From Nitrospirota bacterium (lineage in GTDB: Bacteria; Nitrospirota; Nitrospiria; Nitrospirales; Nitrospiraceae), in contig JAGXAR010000032.1 in assembly GCA_018971525.1 (NCBI GenBank), positions 1 to 38,421 on the forward strand: 38,421 nt of DNA. Reading direction: 5' to 3'. The stretch's first letter is position 1; each line of letters starts with the position of its first letter. A program made the position numbers and the translations under genes. Below, in pieces: positions 6,548 through 15,613 of the stretch. The notes beneath the pieces are model-generated. The model did no database searches, had not been told where the DNA came from, and worked only from the letters and a program-made list of their open reading frames with translations.

Positions 6548-7534
6548 CTAGCGGCCGGGCGGTCGTTCGACGTGACCACCGAATTTATAGCGCATGGCCG
6601 AGAGCAGCTTTTCAGCGAACGTATGGTCCTGCCGCGAACGGAACCGGGTATAGAGAGACGCGGTGAGCACATCCGCCTGAACGCCCTCTTCTATCGCCGC
6701 CATCACGGTCCAACGCCCTTCTCCTGAATCTTGGACCGCCCCGGTAAAGCTGGATAAATCCGGGTTCTCCGCCAGTGCGGCGGCTGTCAAATCAAGCAGC
6801 CAGGAGCCCACCACGCTCCCGCGCCGCCAGACTTCGGCAATGTCTGGCAGGTTCAAGTCGTAACGTATTTCCTCAGGTAGGTCCTTCGAATTGGCATGGC
6901 GAAAGATGTCGAACCCCTCGGCATAGGCCTGCATCAGGCCGTACTCGATCCCGTTGTGGACCATCTTGACGAAGTGTCCTGCGCCGGCGGGGCCGCAGTA
7001 CAAATACCCGTCCTCTGCTGTTCCTTTCATGAGGTCCCGACCCGGTGTCCTGGCGACGTTGCCCGGGCCAGGTGCCAAGGTTTTCAAGAGAGGATCCAGG
7101 TGTTTCACCACTGGTTCCGGGCCCCCGATCATCAGACAGTAGCCCCGGTCCAACCCCCAGGTTCCCCCGCTCGTACCGACATCCACATAATGGATTCCTC
7201 CAGCCGACAGGGCCTTCGCGCGCCGGACGTCATCTTTAAAATACGAGTTCCCTCCATCAATGATGATATCCTGAGGATTCAGCCGTTCCGCCAGAAGTTC
7301 TACAGTGGCTTCGGTCGCAGCTCCTGCCGGGACCATCACCCACACGGCTCGCGGTGTACTCAATCTACTGATCAGATCGTCTATGGAGCTTGCCCCAACG
7401 GCCCCTTCAGCTGTCAACCGCTGCACATGCTCGGGGTTCACATCGAACACCACACATTGATGTCCCCCGCGCATCAACCGCCGCACCATATTGGCCCCCA
7501 TTTTGCCAAGGCCGATCATCCCAAGTTGCATCAT
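6548..7534 (-). CDS. gnd: 6-phosphogluconate dehydrogenase, decarboxylating (short form)
   Basis: A 328-residue enzyme that oxidises and decarboxylates 6-phosphogluconate to ribulose 5-phosphate, making NAD(P)H. The N-terminal Rossmann fold starts at once ([15 protein letters not shown], with G-x-G-x-x-G at about 8-13). The substrate site shows [20 protein letters not shown] and the catalytic helix [20 protein letters not shown], with the conserved Lys and His-Asn. At about 330 residues it is the short GntZ/YqeC-type form, not the 470-residue E. coli type; many short forms prefer NAD. Its ATG overlaps the zwf stop (ATGA), with AAGGAG 5 bases upstream, so the two genes are translationally coupled. 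It is the last gene of the pentose phosphate operon. Confidence 0.95.
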   Translation of the reverse strand: MMQLGMIGLGKMGANMVRRLMRGGHQCVVFDVNPEHVQRLTAEGAVGASSIDDLISRLSTPRAVWVMVPAGAATEATVELLAERLNPQDIIIDGGNSYFKDDVRRAKALSAGGIHYVDVGTSGGTWGLDRGYCLMIGGPEPVVKHLDPLLKTLAPGPGNVARTPGRDLMKGTAEDGYLYCGPAGAGHFVKMVHNGIEYGLMQAYAEGFDIFRHANSKDLPEEIRYDLNLPDIAEVWRRGSVVGSWLLDLTAAALAENPDLSSFTGAVQDSGEGRWTVMAAIEEGVQADVLTASLYTRFRSRQDHTFAEKLLSAMRYKFGGHVERPPGR

Positions 7535-8916
7535 TCGTGCTCCTTCGGGCTCTGCCACCCCCCGAACGGGGCAATCAGCGTCTGGGACTCGCCCGGTCCC
7601 CACGTGCCCGCTTCGTACTCATGGATCGGGGTGGGCACCGTCAAGATCGGGTCCACCACACGCCACGTCGCTTCGACACCATCCTGTCGCGCAAACAGCG
7701 ACGCATCACCGATCATCGCATCACCGATCAGACGCTCATAGGCTTCCATCTCGTCTCCGCGCTGGTGGCACACAAAGAGTTCGGTTTCATCTCCGATCAT
7801 TTTGTCTCCCGGGACTTTCGCGCGCGCCCCGATCGCGACCGCCACCCGGTCGGGACCAAGCCGGAATCGAACATAATTCCGTGGTGCCCCCAGTGTCTCC
7901 CCGAACACGTTCTGAGGCGGACGCTTCAAGGTCACAAACACTTCCGTAGCCGTGACCGGCAGATGCTTGCCGGCGCGGATAAAGAACGGCACCCCCGCCC
8001 ACCGCCACGAATCGAGATCGATCTGGAGTGAGGCAAACGTTTCCACCTGCGAGTCGGGAGCGACTCCTGGTTCGTGTCGATAGCCACGGAACTGTCCGCG
8101 CAGCAGACTGTGCGGCGTCAGCGGTCGCATGCGCTTAAACACCTTGATTCGCTCGTCGCGTAACGCTTCACCGGCTCCACTGATGGGCGGCTCCATCGCC
8201 AGATTCGCCACCACCTGCAAGAGATGGTTCTGGACCACATCGCGAAGCGCCCCGGTTTCTTCATAAAAACTTCCCCGACCGGACACACCGAACCGTTCCG
8301 CCATCGTGATCTGCACGCTTTCGACGTAATCACGATTCCAAATCGGCTCGAGGAACGAATTGGCGAAACGAAAATACAATAAATTTTGGATCGACTCTTT
8401 TCCTAGGTAGTGATCGATCCGAAAGATCATCGACTCGTCGAATACGCTGTGCAGCGCCCGGTTCAACGCTTGCGCTGACGCCAGATCCCGGCCGAATGGT
8501 TTTTCGACCACCACCCGCGCCCCCTGAGCACACCCCGACTTGCCGAGCCCCTCGACCACCGTGCGAAACATACTGGGCGGGATCGCCAGGTAATAGAGGG
8601 GGTGCCGGGCGCCGTTGAGTTCCCGGCGGAGACGCATGAACACGTCGTCCTCCCGGTAGTCGCCATCGACAAACCGCAGTAATTCTATCAGCCTGGCAAA
8701 CGCTGCCTCATCGACGCCCCCGCCGCATTGAGTGAGGCTCTCCCGGACGCGATCTCGCAGATCCGCCACGTGTCGATTGGCTTTGGCCACCCCGATCACG
8801 GGCACCGTCAAATGACCCCGCTTGATCATGGCTTGCAAGGCGGGAAAGATCTTTTTGAACGCCAAATCACCGGTGGCGCCAAACAGCACGATCGCATCGG
8901 CATGGGACTCGGTCAT
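7531..8916 (-). CDS. zwf: Glucose-6-phosphate 1-dehydrogenase
   Basis: A 461-residue enzyme oxidising glucose 6-phosphate to 6-phosphogluconolactone with reduction of NAD(P), the first oxidative step of the pentose phosphate pathway. The nucleotide-binding motif [18 protein letters not shown] is at about 10-27. The active-site signature RIDHYLGKE, with the catalytic His and substrate-binding Lys, lies mid-protein, and [10 protein letters not shown] precedes it. The length fits the bacterial enzyme (450-500). Two ATG codons are adjacent (8919, 8916); I choose 8916 because GGAGG is 5 bases away, while it nearly abuts the other. It overlaps gnd by 4 bp and follows the tal-pgi fusion by about 110 bp. 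No pgl (6-phosphogluconolactonase) gene is seen in the operon. Confidence 0.95.
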   Translation of the reverse strand: MTESHADAIVLFGATGDLAFKKIFPALQAMIKRGHLTVPVIGVAKANRHVADLRDRVRESLTQCGGGVDEAAFARLIELLRFVDGDYREDDVFMRLRRELNGARHPLYYLAIPPSMFRTVVEGLGKSGCAQGARVVVEKPFGRDLASAQALNRALHSVFDESMIFRIDHYLGKESIQNLLYFRFANSFLEPIWNRDYVESVQITMAERFGVSGRGSFYEETGALRDVVQNHLLQVVANLAMEPPISGAGEALRDERIKVFKRMRPLTPHSLLRGQFRGYRHEPGVAPDSQVETFASLQIDLDSWRWAGVPFFIRAGKHLPVTATEVFVTLKRPPQNVFGETLGAPRNYVRFRLGPDRVAVAIGARAKVPGDKMIGDETELFVCHQRGDEMEAYERLIGDAMIGDASLFARQDGVEATWRVVDPILTVPTPIHEYEAGTWGPGESQTLIAPFGGWQSPKEHE

Positions 8917-9028
8917 CATTACCTCCGGACTGATTCAAGAGACTTCTACGGTGTCTGCGTGGTCCAACGAAGCAGGACGATGCCTCCATACGCTGATTGC
9001 GCACGATGTGGCGGCGATCAGCATCGCC

Positions 9029-11908
9029 TCATGTCGATGCTCGCTCCATGGCCGCCTTGAGCGTCGCCAGCCCCGCCGTGACATCGGAACCCAGATGCAC
9101 CCGCAACAGCCGCCGCCCTCGTTCCGCTAAGACGTCAAAATCTCCTCGGGCCTGCGCGGCCTTGACGACGCCGAATGTATAGCGTTGCCCTGGTACCGGA
9201 AAATCTGCCGCATCTTCGCAGGTGATCTGGAGAAACACGCCGCTGTTCGGTCCCCCTTTGTAGGCCTGTCCTGTGGAGTGGAGGAATCGAGGCCCGAAGC
9301 CCAGGCAGGTGGCCACGCGTCTCGTGGCCCGGACAAGATGGCGTATCGCTTGAAGTCGTGCTTCATGCGCGGCATTCATCTCGATATAGGCCAACAGCGC
9401 GAAGTAATTGCCCGCCGCGAGCTGGTTCAGATGGGCTCGCAGATAATTCGTCAGCGACGGACGTGTTCCCGCCACAGCCGTGAGCCTCTCGGCATAGGCT
9501 GGATCGGCATAGAGTCCGACCCCTTGCTCTTCTATGATCGGTGATTCCGGCGGGAGCGCCCCGGTTCGTTCATACTCGGCCGTGAAGTGTTTGGTCGCAA
9601 CTTTGCTGGCTTCCACGTCCGGCTGGTTAAACGGGTTGAGACCCATGATCGCTCCCGCAACTGCCGTGGCAAATTCCCAGCGGAAGAACTCTTGGCCCAG
9701 GTCATAGAGGTCCGCCACCGGGATGCGGACCACCGGCTGTCCCGCCCGCTCAAGTCTGTTGACGGCCTCGTCCTGGCTCTTCTCAGGCTTAGCCTGCAAG
9801 CGGATGTACACGAACAGACGGTCTAGGCCATACACCTCCGGCGTCCCGACCGCTTCACGGTCAATCGGGATGATCCCCTTGTCGGCTTTGCCGGTCGACT
9901 CGGCCAGAAGTTGTTCAAGCCACGCGCCCAACCCCGCTAAGCCGGGTGAGGCAATGATCGTCACTTTATCGCGGCCCTGTGTGGCCAGCACGCCCAGGAT
10001 CGTCCCGAGCACGAGGCCGGGGTTCTCCTCGGCCGGCACAGAGGGGGAACAGGCCTCCACCATCTCCTCCGCACGCTCAAGAATCCGGGCCACGTCGACG
10101 CCCATCAGGGCTGCGGGCACCATGCCGAAATTCGACAGCGCGGAATAGCGGCCTCCGATACTGGGAAGCCCGAAATAGAGATGGCGAAAGCCATCTGCCT
10201 CGGCGACCTGTTGCAGCGCAGACCCTCGATCCGTGATCGCGATGAATCGCTGCCCGGCCTCTTTCGCTCCGACGAGGCGCTGGACCCGGTTGAAGAAGTG
10301 TTGTTTGAAGATGTTCGGCTCGAGCGTTTCCCCGGACTTGCTCGAGACGATGAAGAGCGTGGTCGCGAGATTCACCTTCCCCTCGACGGCGGTGATCTGA
10401 GCCGGATCGGTCGAATCCAGCACGTGGAGCTCCGGATAGCCCGTATGCTTGCCGAACGTCATCTTCATGACTTCAGGGCAGAGACTTGACCCTCCCATTC
10501 CCAACACCAGGGCGTGAGTGAATCCCCTGCGCTTGGCTTCTTCCGCAAGGCTGGTGAGGAGCGGGAGATGCGCCAATTGATCGTCGGTGATTCCCAGCCA
10601 ACCGAGCCATTGGCCTTCGTCCCGACCGGTCCAGAGCGATGAGTCGCGAGCCCACACACGTCGCACCCTGTTGTCGTCGCCCCATTCCTGAAGAGCGGAT
10701 CGCACACCGGCAGCGAAGGGAGCCGGCAACTTGTACGAACAACCATTGAGTGGACCAGCTGTTTCCGCCTTGCCCTGGTGCTCGACCGCGGCAAGGAGTG
10801 TATCGAACGCGTTGCTGAATAGCTGCAATCCCTCCTCCAACAGCCGGTCGGTGATCTCCTTCATCGAGAAGCCCACTCGTTCGAGGACGAGCAGCTCCGC
10901 CGTCGCCTCGCCGACCCCTTCGCTGAGCCGACTGTCCGGGCGTCCGTGATCGCGAAAGGCCTCGAACGTCGCTGGGGGAACCGTATTGACCGTGTCAGGA
11001 CCGATCAGTTCCTCCACATACCGCACGTCGCGATACGTGGGGTTTTTTGTGCCGGTACTGGCCCACAGCACCCGCTGGGTCATCGCCCCACGCCTGGCGA
11101 GCGCCTCCCAGCGCACGCCGGAGAACCACTCCTGATACCGTTGATAGATCAGCTTCGCGTTCGCAATCGCAATTTTCCCTTGGAGGCTTCTGAGCAGAGC
11201 CCGCTCCATCTCGTTCGTGGAGGTGTTGACGCGCGCGGCAATCTCGGCATCGACTGCCGTATCGATACGGCTGACGAAGACGCTCGCCACGCTGGCCACG
11301 CTCCCAACATCTCCGCCCCGGGCCGCCAACTGTTCCAGGCCTGTGAGATAGGCCGCGGCGACCTGCGCATAGGTTTCTTGCCCGAAGATGAGCGTCACGT
11401 TGACATTGATCCCCCGGCTGATCAGTTGCACGATGGCGGGAATCCCCTCCGTGGTGGCCGGCACTTTGATCATCAGGTTGTCGCGCCCGACGGCGTCCCA
11501 CAACCGGCGCGCCTCGGCGAGCGTGCCCTGCGTATCGCGGGCCAGATGGGGCGAGACCTCCAAGCTCACGTAGCCGTCGCGCCGCTTCGTGCGAACATAG
11601 ATCGGTTGCAGGAGGTCAGCCGCGGCTTGGATGTCCTCAATGATCAACCGTTCGTAGCGCGCGTTTCCGTCTAGACCAGGCTCTCGCCTGAGTGCGCCCA
11701 GGGCGTCGGCGTAGTCCGAGCTCCCAGTGACGGCTTTCTCGAAAATGGCAGGGTTCGACGTCACCCCGCACAATCCATCTTCGTCGATCAGACGTTGCAA
11801 TGCCCCACTGGTGATAAAGCTTCGCCCGATATAATCCAGCCAGACGGATTGTCCGAATGTCCGGAGGGCACGAACCGGATTCATGGTGTTGGCGTGTGAG
11901 ACGTTCAT
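9029..11908 (-). CDS. Bifunctional transaldolase / glucose-6-phosphate isomerase fusion
   Basis: A 959-residue fusion. Residues about 5-370 are transaldolase: VTSNPAIFEKA near the start and the Schiff-base lysine in DNLMIKVPATTEGIPAI. Residues about 400-959 are glucose-6-phosphate isomerase-like, with LVLGMGGSSLCPEVM and the sugar-phosphate-binding FIVSSKSGETLEPN. The transaldolase half moves a dihydroxyacetone unit between sedoheptulose 7-phosphate and glyceraldehyde 3-phosphate; the isomerase half interconverts glucose 6-phosphate and fructose 6-phosphate. Such fusions are known as bifunctional transaldolase/phosphoglucose isomerases. The start at 11908 (MNVSHANTM) is chosen for GGAGG 7-8 bases upstream; the frame is open to 12001 but lacks a better site. 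It lies between tkt (112 bp upstream) and zwf, placing both ends of the hexose-phosphate cycle in one operon. Confidence 0.93.
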   Translation of the reverse strand: MNVSHANTMNPVRALRTFGQSVWLDYIGRSFITSGALQRLIDEDGLCGVTSNPAIFEKAVTGSSDYADALGALRREPGLDGNARYERLIIEDIQAAADLLQPIYVRTKRRDGYVSLEVSPHLARDTQGTLAEARRLWDAVGRDNLMIKVPATTEGIPAIVQLISRGINVNVTLIFGQETYAQVAAAYLTGLEQLAARGGDVGSVASVASVFVSRIDTAVDAEIAARVNTSTNEMERALLRSLQGKIAIANAKLIYQRYQEWFSGVRWEALARRGAMTQRVLWASTGTKNPTYRDVRYVEELIGPDTVNTVPPATFEAFRDHGRPDSRLSEGVGEATAELLVLERVGFSMKEITDRLLEEGLQLFSNAFDTLLAAVEHQGKAETAGPLNGCSYKLPAPFAAGVRSALQEWGDDNRVRRVWARDSSLWTGRDEGQWLGWLGITDDQLAHLPLLTSLAEEAKRRGFTHALVLGMGGSSLCPEVMKMTFGKHTGYPELHVLDSTDPAQITAVEGKVNLATTLFIVSSKSGETLEPNIFKQHFFNRVQRLVGAKEAGQRFIAITDRGSALQQVAEADGFRHLYFGLPSIGGRYSALSNFGMVPAALMGVDVARILERAEEMVEACSPSVPAEENPGLVLGTILGVLATQGRDKVTIIASPGLAGLGAWLEQLLAESTGKADKGIIPIDREAVGTPEVYGLDRLFVYIRLQAKPEKSQDEAVNRLERAGQPVVRIPVADLYDLGQEFFRWEFATAVAGAIMGLNPFNQPDVEASKVATKHFTAEYERTGALPPESPIIEEQGVGLYADPAYAERLTAVAGTRPSLTNYLRAHLNQLAAGNYFALLAYIEMNAAHEARLQAIRHLVRATRRVATCLGFGPRFLHSTGQAYKGGPNSGVFLQITCEDAADFPVPGQRYTFGVVKAAQARGDFDVLAERGRRLLRVHLGSDVTAGLATLKAAMERAST

Positions 11909-12020
11909 CAGGTGACCTCCGTGAGAATGATCCGTTCCTTGTCCGGGGATGCATGCTTGGATTCGTCCGAAACGAGCGTGCCTCTGAATAGGCTCAACCA
12001 CTTCTGTATTTCCCGTGCGA

Positions 12021-14078
12021 TCAGCCTGGCACCAGTAGCTCCTTCACCGCAACTACCAGATGTTCAGGGGTGAATCCGAACTTCTTCTGTAATGCTTTCA
12101 GCGGCGCCGACGCACCGAAGGTGTTCATCCCGATGCTTGTCCCCGCGAGGCCGATATAGCGATCCCAGCCTGTCGTCGCGGCTTGCTCGACGGAAATCCG
12201 CGCTGTGACGTGCGGGGGAAGCACCTGGTCTCGATAGGCCTGACTCTGCCACTCGAAGAGTTCCCACGAAGGCATGCTGACTACACGAGCTTGGATGCCT
12301 TCCACGATCAGTCGCTCGTAGGCGGCGAGGCAGAGCGACACTTCGCTTCCCGTTGCCAGCAGCAAGACCTCCGGGTTGCCTCCCGGTGCCTCGGCGAGCA
12401 CATACGCGCCCTTCGCCAAGCCCGAGGCCGAGGCGTAGGCCGTCCGGTCCAGCGTCGGGAGTGCCTGTCGGCTGAGGACGAGCGCAGCGGGCTCATGGTG
12501 GAGTTGCATGATCAGGCGCCATGCCTCGACCACCTCATTGGCGTCGGCCGGCCGGATGACGAGGAGTCCCGGGACCGCTCGCAGAGAAGCCAGCTGCTCA
12601 ACAGGCTGATGGGTGGGTCCGTCTTCCCCTACACCGATCGAGTCGTGCGTGAACACGTGAATGACGGGAATCTCCATGATGGCGCTCAGCCTGATCGCTG
12701 GCTTCGAGTAGTCGCTGAAGATCAAGAAGCCGGATCCGAAGGGCCGCACTTTCGAGAGGGACAGCCCATTCAGGATCGCTCCCATGGCATGTTCGCGAAT
12801 CCCGAAGTGCAGGTTGCGTCCGCCGTAGTCGGCGGGAGAAAAATCGCCGGCCCCAGCATGGATGAGTCGAGTCTTGGTGGAGGGAGCGAGGTCCGCCGAG
12901 CCCCCGATGAGCCACGGCACTCGGCCTGCTACGGCGTTCAATACCTTGGCTGACGCATCCCGTCCAGCCAGGCCCTTCGGATCTGCTGGAAAGGTGGGCA
13001 AATCCTGATCCCAACCAGCGGGAAGCTCCCGACGCTGCATCCGATACAGCGCGTCCGCCAGTTCCGGATACTTCATCTTGTATGCGGTGAATCGCGTCAT
13101 CCACCGCTCGCGCGCCGCTCGTCCGCGTGTTCCTATGAGGTTCTGAAAATGCTCGGGCACACCGGGTGGCACGAGGAACTGTGCGTCTTCCGGCCACCCG
13201 TAATGGCGCTTCGCCAGCTTGATCTCTTCTTCGCCCAACGGCTCTCCGTGTGCCGCGCTGGTGTCCTGTTTGTGAGGGGCTCCATAGGCGATATGGCTAT
13301 CGACGATAATCAAGGTCGGCCGGCCTTCAGTGTTGCGAAAGGCTGTCAGTGCCCCTTCGAGCATCGCCAGGTCGTTGGCATCACCGACCCGCGTCACGTT
13401 CCACCCGTAGGCGTTGAAACGAGTCGCCACATCCTCACTGAAGGCCAGTTCGGTATGCCCTTCGATCGTGATTTTGTTGTCGTCATAGATCCAGCAGAGG
13501 TTCGAGAGCTTGAGATGTCCGGCCAACGACGCAGCCTCTCCGGTCACTCCCTCCATCATGCAGCCATCGCCACACAAGGCATAGACGTCGTAATCGATCA
13601 TGTGAAACTCCGGACGATTGAAGTACGCGCCCATCCACCGACTGGCCATGGCCATCCCCACACTCGTGGCGACGCCTTGCCCCAACGGACCGGTCGTCGT
13701 TTCCACCCCGGAGGTCCAGCGATATTCCGGATGGCCGGGACACTTACTGTCGAGTTGCCGGAACTTCTTGATATCAGCCAGTGTGACCGACAAGTCCCCG
13801 ACCGTTTCGTATTCCGGATTGACGGCCTTCACGCCGCAGAGATGCAGGAGCGAATAGAGCAGCATGGAGGCATGCCCGATCGAGAGCACGAACCGATCGC
13901 GATTGGGCCAGATCGGATCGTCGGGATCGAATCGCAGAAAGTGCTGCCACAGGCTATAGACAACCGGCGCCATGGCCATGGCCGTGCCTGGATGTCCGGA
14001 ATTCGCCTGTTGGACTGCGTCCATCGACAGGGTTCGAATGGTGTTGATGCATTGCTGGTCGATCAGTGGTGCGTTCAT
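12021..14078 (-). CDS. tkt: Transketolase
   Basis: A 685-residue thiamine-diphosphate enzyme that transfers two-carbon units between ketose and aldose phosphates in the non-oxidative pentose phosphate or Calvin-type pathways. The N-terminal cofactor domain shows ANSGHPGTAMAMAP (about 25-38), GPLGQGVATSVGMAMA and the ThDP/Mg motif GDGCMMEG followed by NLCWIYDDNKITIEG. The pyrimidine domain carries NLHFGIREHAMGAI with its catalytic Glu. The length is normal (650-690). The ATG at 14078 has GGAG 5-6 bases upstream. It follows the nucleotidyltransferase gene by 27 bp, so co-transcription is likely. Confidence 0.95.
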   Translation of the reverse strand: MNAPLIDQQCINTIRTLSMDAVQQANSGHPGTAMAMAPVVYSLWQHFLRFDPDDPIWPNRDRFVLSIGHASMLLYSLLHLCGVKAVNPEYETVGDLSVTLADIKKFRQLDSKCPGHPEYRWTSGVETTTGPLGQGVATSVGMAMASRWMGAYFNRPEFHMIDYDVYALCGDGCMMEGVTGEAASLAGHLKLSNLCWIYDDNKITIEGHTELAFSEDVATRFNAYGWNVTRVGDANDLAMLEGALTAFRNTEGRPTLIIVDSHIAYGAPHKQDTSAAHGEPLGEEEIKLAKRHYGWPEDAQFLVPPGVPEHFQNLIGTRGRAARERWMTRFTAYKMKYPELADALYRMQRRELPAGWDQDLPTFPADPKGLAGRDASAKVLNAVAGRVPWLIGGSADLAPSTKTRLIHAGAGDFSPADYGGRNLHFGIREHAMGAILNGLSLSKVRPFGSGFLIFSDYSKPAIRLSAIMEIPVIHVFTHDSIGVGEDGPTHQPVEQLASLRAVPGLLVIRPADANEVVEAWRLIMQLHHEPAALVLSRQALPTLDRTAYASASGLAKGAYVLAEAPGGNPEVLLLATGSEVSLCLAAYERLIVEGIQARVVSMPSWELFEWQSQAYRDQVLPPHVTARISVEQAATTGWDRYIGLAGTSIGMNTFGASAPLKALQKKFGFTPEHLVVAVKELLVPG

Positions 14079-14105
14079 TGCGACTCCAACCTCTGTGGCT
14101 TACGT

Positions 14106-15092
14106 TCAGACCCCCATTGGATAACGAGTCTCATTGGGAATCGGCACAAACGGGCCGCTGAGGGCCTCTAAGGGAAAAGCCGGTGTCCGGCCGATCCGCC
14201 GCAGGGCCTCCGCGATACGTTCAGGCCTTCCCCAATCGCTCCACAGGGCATTCGTCAGCTCGGCCACCGCCACGCGGTCCGGCACCTGCTGGAGGAGATC
14301 GGAAGAAAAATTCCTTGCCGGCATGGTCAGGTAAATCGCCTCCAACACCCGAGCCTCCTCCGAGGTGCCGATGGCTCGACCGAGTCGCTCGAACCGCTCC
14401 ATCAGTTCGGGAAAACACTGCCGACCCAGTTCCCACAGGGTTTCCACCTTGGCAGCCATCACCATCGTGTTCCAGAGCGCATCGTTCGACAAGGCGTCAT
14501 CAGCCTGTTGCGCTGTGGGCTTCTCCAGAAATTTCAGGACCGCCTGGACCTGCTTCGTTCCGGAATAGGCGAGTCGTGCCCCCGGTAGAATCCATCCGTA
14601 ATCCAGCTCGAGGCGGTCCGGCGCCACTCCGAGCAAGACGATACGGTTGTGCAACCGCTCGGCAGCCAGGACCGCCTCCCGTATGGTGTCGAGAAACCTG
14701 TCTTCCGGGTATACAAAATGGTCGGACGGATAGATCACGACGGTCGCCCTGGGATCTCGCGCCCGCACGTAAGTCAACGGGAGAAACACGCCGGCCGCCG
14801 TATCCCGGTTGGCCGGTTGGAACAAGACGGTCCCGACCCCTCGTCCGTCCAGTTGGGTCATGGTCTCCTGGCGATGTGTCTGCGCGACAACCAGGACAGA
14901 CCGCTCCACCGTGGCGAGGCACGCCGCACGGTCTAAGGTATGCTGGAGCATGGATCGCGTGCCCACAAACGTGCAAAACTGCTTGGGTCTCTGTCGGCCT
15001 AACCACCGCTGCACGAAGTACCCCACCCGCGTGCCTTCGCCGCCTGCCAACACAATCGACCACAGCGCCTCCTTGCTGTTCGCATGCTTCAT
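14106..15092 (-). CDS. Mannose-1-phosphate guanylyltransferase-like nucleotidyltransferase
   Basis: A 328-residue sugar-phosphate nucleotidyltransferase. The N-terminal signature IVLAGGEGTRVGYFVQRWLG and the following RPKQFCTFVG are the nucleotide-binding loop and lysine of the ManC/GMP family. FQPANRDTAAGVFLPL, VVIYPSDHFVYP and VLKFLEKPTAQQADDAL are further family motifs. Expected reaction: mannose 1-phosphate plus GTP to GDP-mannose, for polysaccharide synthesis; base and sugar specificity cannot be fixed from sequence alone. It lacks the C-terminal cupin isomerase domain of long ManC enzymes. The start at 15092 is supported by GGAGG 5 bases upstream. It is the first clear gene of the carbohydrate operon, 27 bp before tkt. 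Confidence 0.85.
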   Translation of the reverse strand: MKHANSKEALWSIVLAGGEGTRVGYFVQRWLGRQRPKQFCTFVGTRSMLQHTLDRAACLATVERSVLVVAQTHRQETMTQLDGRGVGTVLFQPANRDTAAGVFLPLTYVRARDPRATVVIYPSDHFVYPEDRFLDTIREAVLAAERLHNRIVLLGVAPDRLELDYGWILPGARLAYSGTKQVQAVLKFLEKPTAQQADDALSNDALWNTMVMAAKVETLWELGRQCFPELMERFERLGRAIGTSEEARVLEAIYLTMPARNFSSDLLQQVPDRVAVAELTNALWSDWGRPERIAEALRRIGRTPAFPLEALSGPFVPIPNETRYPMGV

Positions 15093-15140
15093 ACGACCCT
15101 CCCTTTCCCGCCGGTCACGAATGAACTGCCGCGCCGCCAA

Positions 15141-15320
15141 TTATTCTCGAATGGCCTTCGCTCGCCTCTGCCGGTAGGCGTTCCGGACGGCGGCGGAGAG
15201 GTCGAGCGTCGCCTCTTCGGCCCCTTGGAACTTTTCCAGATTGAGCCTGCGATCGTTCAGGATCTCCCCAACAAGCCCTCCGGATTCCAAAGGATTCCTG
15301 CAGCGATTGGACAATGTCAT
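15141..15320 (-). CDS. Small protein of unknown function, frame uncertain
   Basis: A short frame of about 59 codons ending ILNDRRLNLEKFQGAEEATL, then DLSAAVRNAYRQRRAKAIRE. The C-terminal 45 residues look like real, mostly helical protein. The N-terminal part is less convincing: another frame in the same place, from a GTG at 15330, gives VEAYDIVQSLQESFGIR, which looks equally natural. Either the real start lies inside, or a frameshift joins the two around 15280. The ATG at 15320 has GGAGG only 3 bases away. It lies between the DUF2934 gene and the nucleotidyltransferase, close to both. Confidence 0.4.
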   Translation of the reverse strand: MTLSNRCRNPLESGGLVGEILNDRRLNLEKFQGAEEATLDLSAAVRNAYRQRRAKAIRE

Positions 15321-15373
15321 ATGCCTCCACCTTCGCATCTGTGATCGTCGTTCTGCGTTAGGCGGCAGAGTCA

Positions 15374-15571
15374 TCAGCTCCGCCTCTCGCTCAGAATCTG
15401 CCGTTCGGCCTCGATCCAGTCCTCGCGATCATGCCCGTGGGCGTAACCTCGCTGCTCATACAACTCGTACGCGCGTTGGGCGATCCCGGGCTGGGGATCC
15501 GCTTGTCCTCTGTCATCGTCGGTTTGCGCCGCGCGACGACTCGGGCTGCGCTTGACCTGCTTCACCATCAT
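15374..15571 (-). CDS. DUF2934-domain small protein
   Basis: A 65-residue protein with a basic N-terminus (MMVKQVKRSPSRRAAQ) and a C-terminal DUF2934 domain: IAQRAYELYEQRGYAHGHDR followed by EDWIEAERQILSE. The family pattern is 'I-x-x-(R/A)-A-Y-x-(L/I)-Y-x-x-R-G-x-x-x-G-x-(D/E)-x-(D/E)-DW-x-x-A-E-x-x-(L/I)'. Its function is unknown; such proteins are small, cytoplasmic and common in Nitrospirota, Acidobacteria and proteobacteria, often beside glycogen or trehalose metabolism genes. That would fit its place upstream of the pentose phosphate operon. I use the ATG at 15571; GGAGAG lies 9 bases upstream. Confidence 0.75.
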   Translation of the reverse strand: MMVKQVKRSPSRRAAQTDDDRGQADPQPGIAQRAYELYEQRGYAHGHDREDWIEAERQILSERRS

Positions 15572-15613
15572 CTTCGTGTTCTCTCCTCTCCTTCGCATAG
15601 ATGAACGTCTCCA

